Assembly: GCA_964057225.1 (NCBI GenBank) | Contig: OZ059894.1 | Span: 23,714,476 to 23,778,475 of the forward strand | Direction: 5' to 3' | Length of the DNA stretch: 64,000 nt | Origin: Auanema rhodensis | Lineage: Eukaryota > Nematoda > Chromadorea > Rhabditida > Rhabditidae | Part shown: positions 62,954 to 64,000 of the stretch, piece by piece | Layout: each line of letters starts with the position of its first letter | Numbering within the stretch: the first letter of the stretch is position 1 | Notes under the pieces: model-generated | Seen by the model: the letters and a program-made list of their open reading frames with translations, nothing else | Databases searched by the model: none | What the model was told of the DNA's origin: nothing | Program-made: the position numbers and the translations under genes

Positions 62954-64000
62954 TTTGAAATTTACGTGAACTTTAATTTATGCTAATTAAATGTACACGT
63001 GATGTGCACTTGGTATGTAACTCGCTTCACGTGAAAGATAAAGAGATGCGGTTTTCAAAATTAGATTCCCCATGTCCATATTAGTCTAAAAACAAATTTT
63101 TATTGATATTGGTGCATGGTAACCATGACTTTGAAATTTACGTGAACTTTAATTTATGCTAATTAAATGTACACGTGATGTGCACTTGGTATGTAACTCG
63201 CTTCACGTGAAAGATAAAGAGATGCGGTTTTCAAAATTAGATTTCTCATGTCCATATTAGTCTAAAAACAAATTTTTATTGATATTGGTGCATGGTAACC
63301 ATGACTTTGAAATTTACGTGAACTTTAATTTATGCTAATTAAATGTACACGTGATGTGCACTTGGTATGTAACTCGCTTCACGTGAAAGATAAAGAGATG
63401 CGGTTTTCAAAATTAGATTCCCCATGTCCATATTAGTCTAAAAACAAATTTTTATTGATATTGGTGCATGGTAACCATGACTTTGAAATTTACGTGAACT
63501 TTAATTTATGCTAATTAAATGTACACGTGATGTGCACTTGGTATGTAACTCGCTTCACGTGAAAGATAAAGAGATGCGGTTTTCAAAATTAGATTCCCCA
63601 TGTCCATATTAGTCGAAAAACAAATTTTTATTGATATTGGTTCATGGTAACCATGACTTTGAAATTTACGTGAACTTTAATTTATGCTAATTAAATGTGC
63701 ACGTGATGTGCACTTGGTATGTAACTCGCTTCACGTGAAAGATAAAAAGATGCGGTTTTCAGAATTAGATTCCCCATGTCCATATTAGTCTAAAAACAAA
63801 TTTTTATTGATATTGGTTCATGGTAACCATGACTTTGAAATTTACGTGAACTTTAATTTATGCTAATTAAATGTACACGTGATGTGCACTTGGTATGTAA
63901 CTCGCTTCACGTGAAAGATAAAGAGATGCGGTTTTCAAAATTAGAATCCCCATGTCCATATTAGTCTAAAAACAAATTTTTATTGATATTAATTCATGGT
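62783..64000 (+). repeat. 8-monomer HOR unit 4, cut by window end
   Basis: Six whole monomers and the first 167 bases of the seventh (AATTCATGGT) are present. The sequence matches 42563-43780 with no difference I could find, so the array continues past the window. Confidence 0.85.

Larger units (their letters stand above)
1..64000 (+). repeat. 176-bp tandem satellite array filling the window
   Basis: The sequence repeats head to tail every 176 bp from the first base to the last. Starting each unit at TTTGAA, monomers begin at 1, 177, 353 and so on, and 364 units (347 of 176 bp, ten of 174 bp, seven of 171 bp, with the last cut at 167 bp) account for exactly 64,000 bases. The consensus is about 32% GC with five CpGs. 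All units point the same way and most neighbours differ at only a few positions. Satellites of this size are typical of plant and animal centromeres, so a centromeric or pericentromeric role is likely, but it is inferred from repeat type alone. Subtelomeric or interstitial heterochromatin is the alternative. Confidence 0.98.

Noticed and set aside
1-64000. CRISPR array
   Set aside because: The repeat unit is 176 bp with no unique spacers between copies and no cas genes. Neighbouring units are near-identical throughout.
1-64000. CENP-B box or primate alpha satellite
   Set aside because: The unit is 176 bp rather than 171 bp and no TTCG-N4-A-N2-CGGG pattern is present. TTCGAA at the 27085 and 28845 units lacks the CGGG half. 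The 171-bp units here are simple 5-bp deletions.
1-64000. Inverted monomers or strand switches
   Set aside because: I looked for reverse-complement signatures such as GGTTACCATG and GAAGCGAGTTAC and saw none. The phase arithmetic also leaves no room for unaccounted sequence.
1-64000. Transposable element, tRNA, rRNA or telomere repeat insertion
   Set aside because: Every base is assigned to a monomer. No long terminal repeat, target-site duplication, rRNA-like or TTTAGGG tract interrupts the array.

Overview
This window is one uninterrupted tandem array of a 176-bp, AT-rich satellite DNA (about 32% GC), always in the same orientation. The size and composition suggest a eukaryotic centromeric or pericentromeric array, most plausibly from a flowering plant. 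Many plant centromere satellites are 150-180 bp, about one nucleosome plus linker, but I cannot name the species or a published family. I see no protein-coding gene, RNA gene, transposon, CRISPR array or unique sequence anywhere.

The array can be accounted for to the base. With monomers started at the TTTGAA that opens the window, there are 364: 347 of 176 bp (the last is cut to 167 bp by the window end), ten of 174 bp with a 2-bp deletion and a GTTTAAAC site, and seven of 171 bp with a 5-bp deletion. These lengths sum to exactly 64,000. Monomer positions quoted below are 1-176 from that start.

Shared variants divide the array into domains. Domain A (1-19516, 111 monomers) is a nested higher-order repeat (HOR) domain in which blocks of 6 to 20 monomers each end in the 174-bp monomer. 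Domain B (19517-24268, 27 monomers) is a boundary zone: domain A markers fade, markers of the rest of the array appear, and one-off mutations are common. Domain C (24269-32540, 47 monomers) is built on a 10-monomer HOR and shortened copies of it. Domain D (32541-40460, 45 monomers) is less regular, with local 2- and 4-monomer duplications. Domain E (40461-64000, 141 monomers) holds a 1,403-bp 8-monomer HOR, a 2,992-bp-offset duplication, a 352-bp dimer HOR, a 528-bp trimer HOR in four tandem copies, and a 5-kb block repeated about 20 kb away.

Nothing here works together as genes. What is informative is the process: unequal crossover, gene conversion and local amplification at scales of 1, 2, 3, 4, 8, 10 and 17 monomers. 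At monomer scale, three ACGTG-centred motifs lie 33 and 32 bp apart, and a CATGGT-A-ACCATG dyad ends each unit. These are the best candidates for protein-binding or non-B-DNA signals. Five identical 60-codon open frames are by-products of one substitution that removes a stop codon and are not genes.
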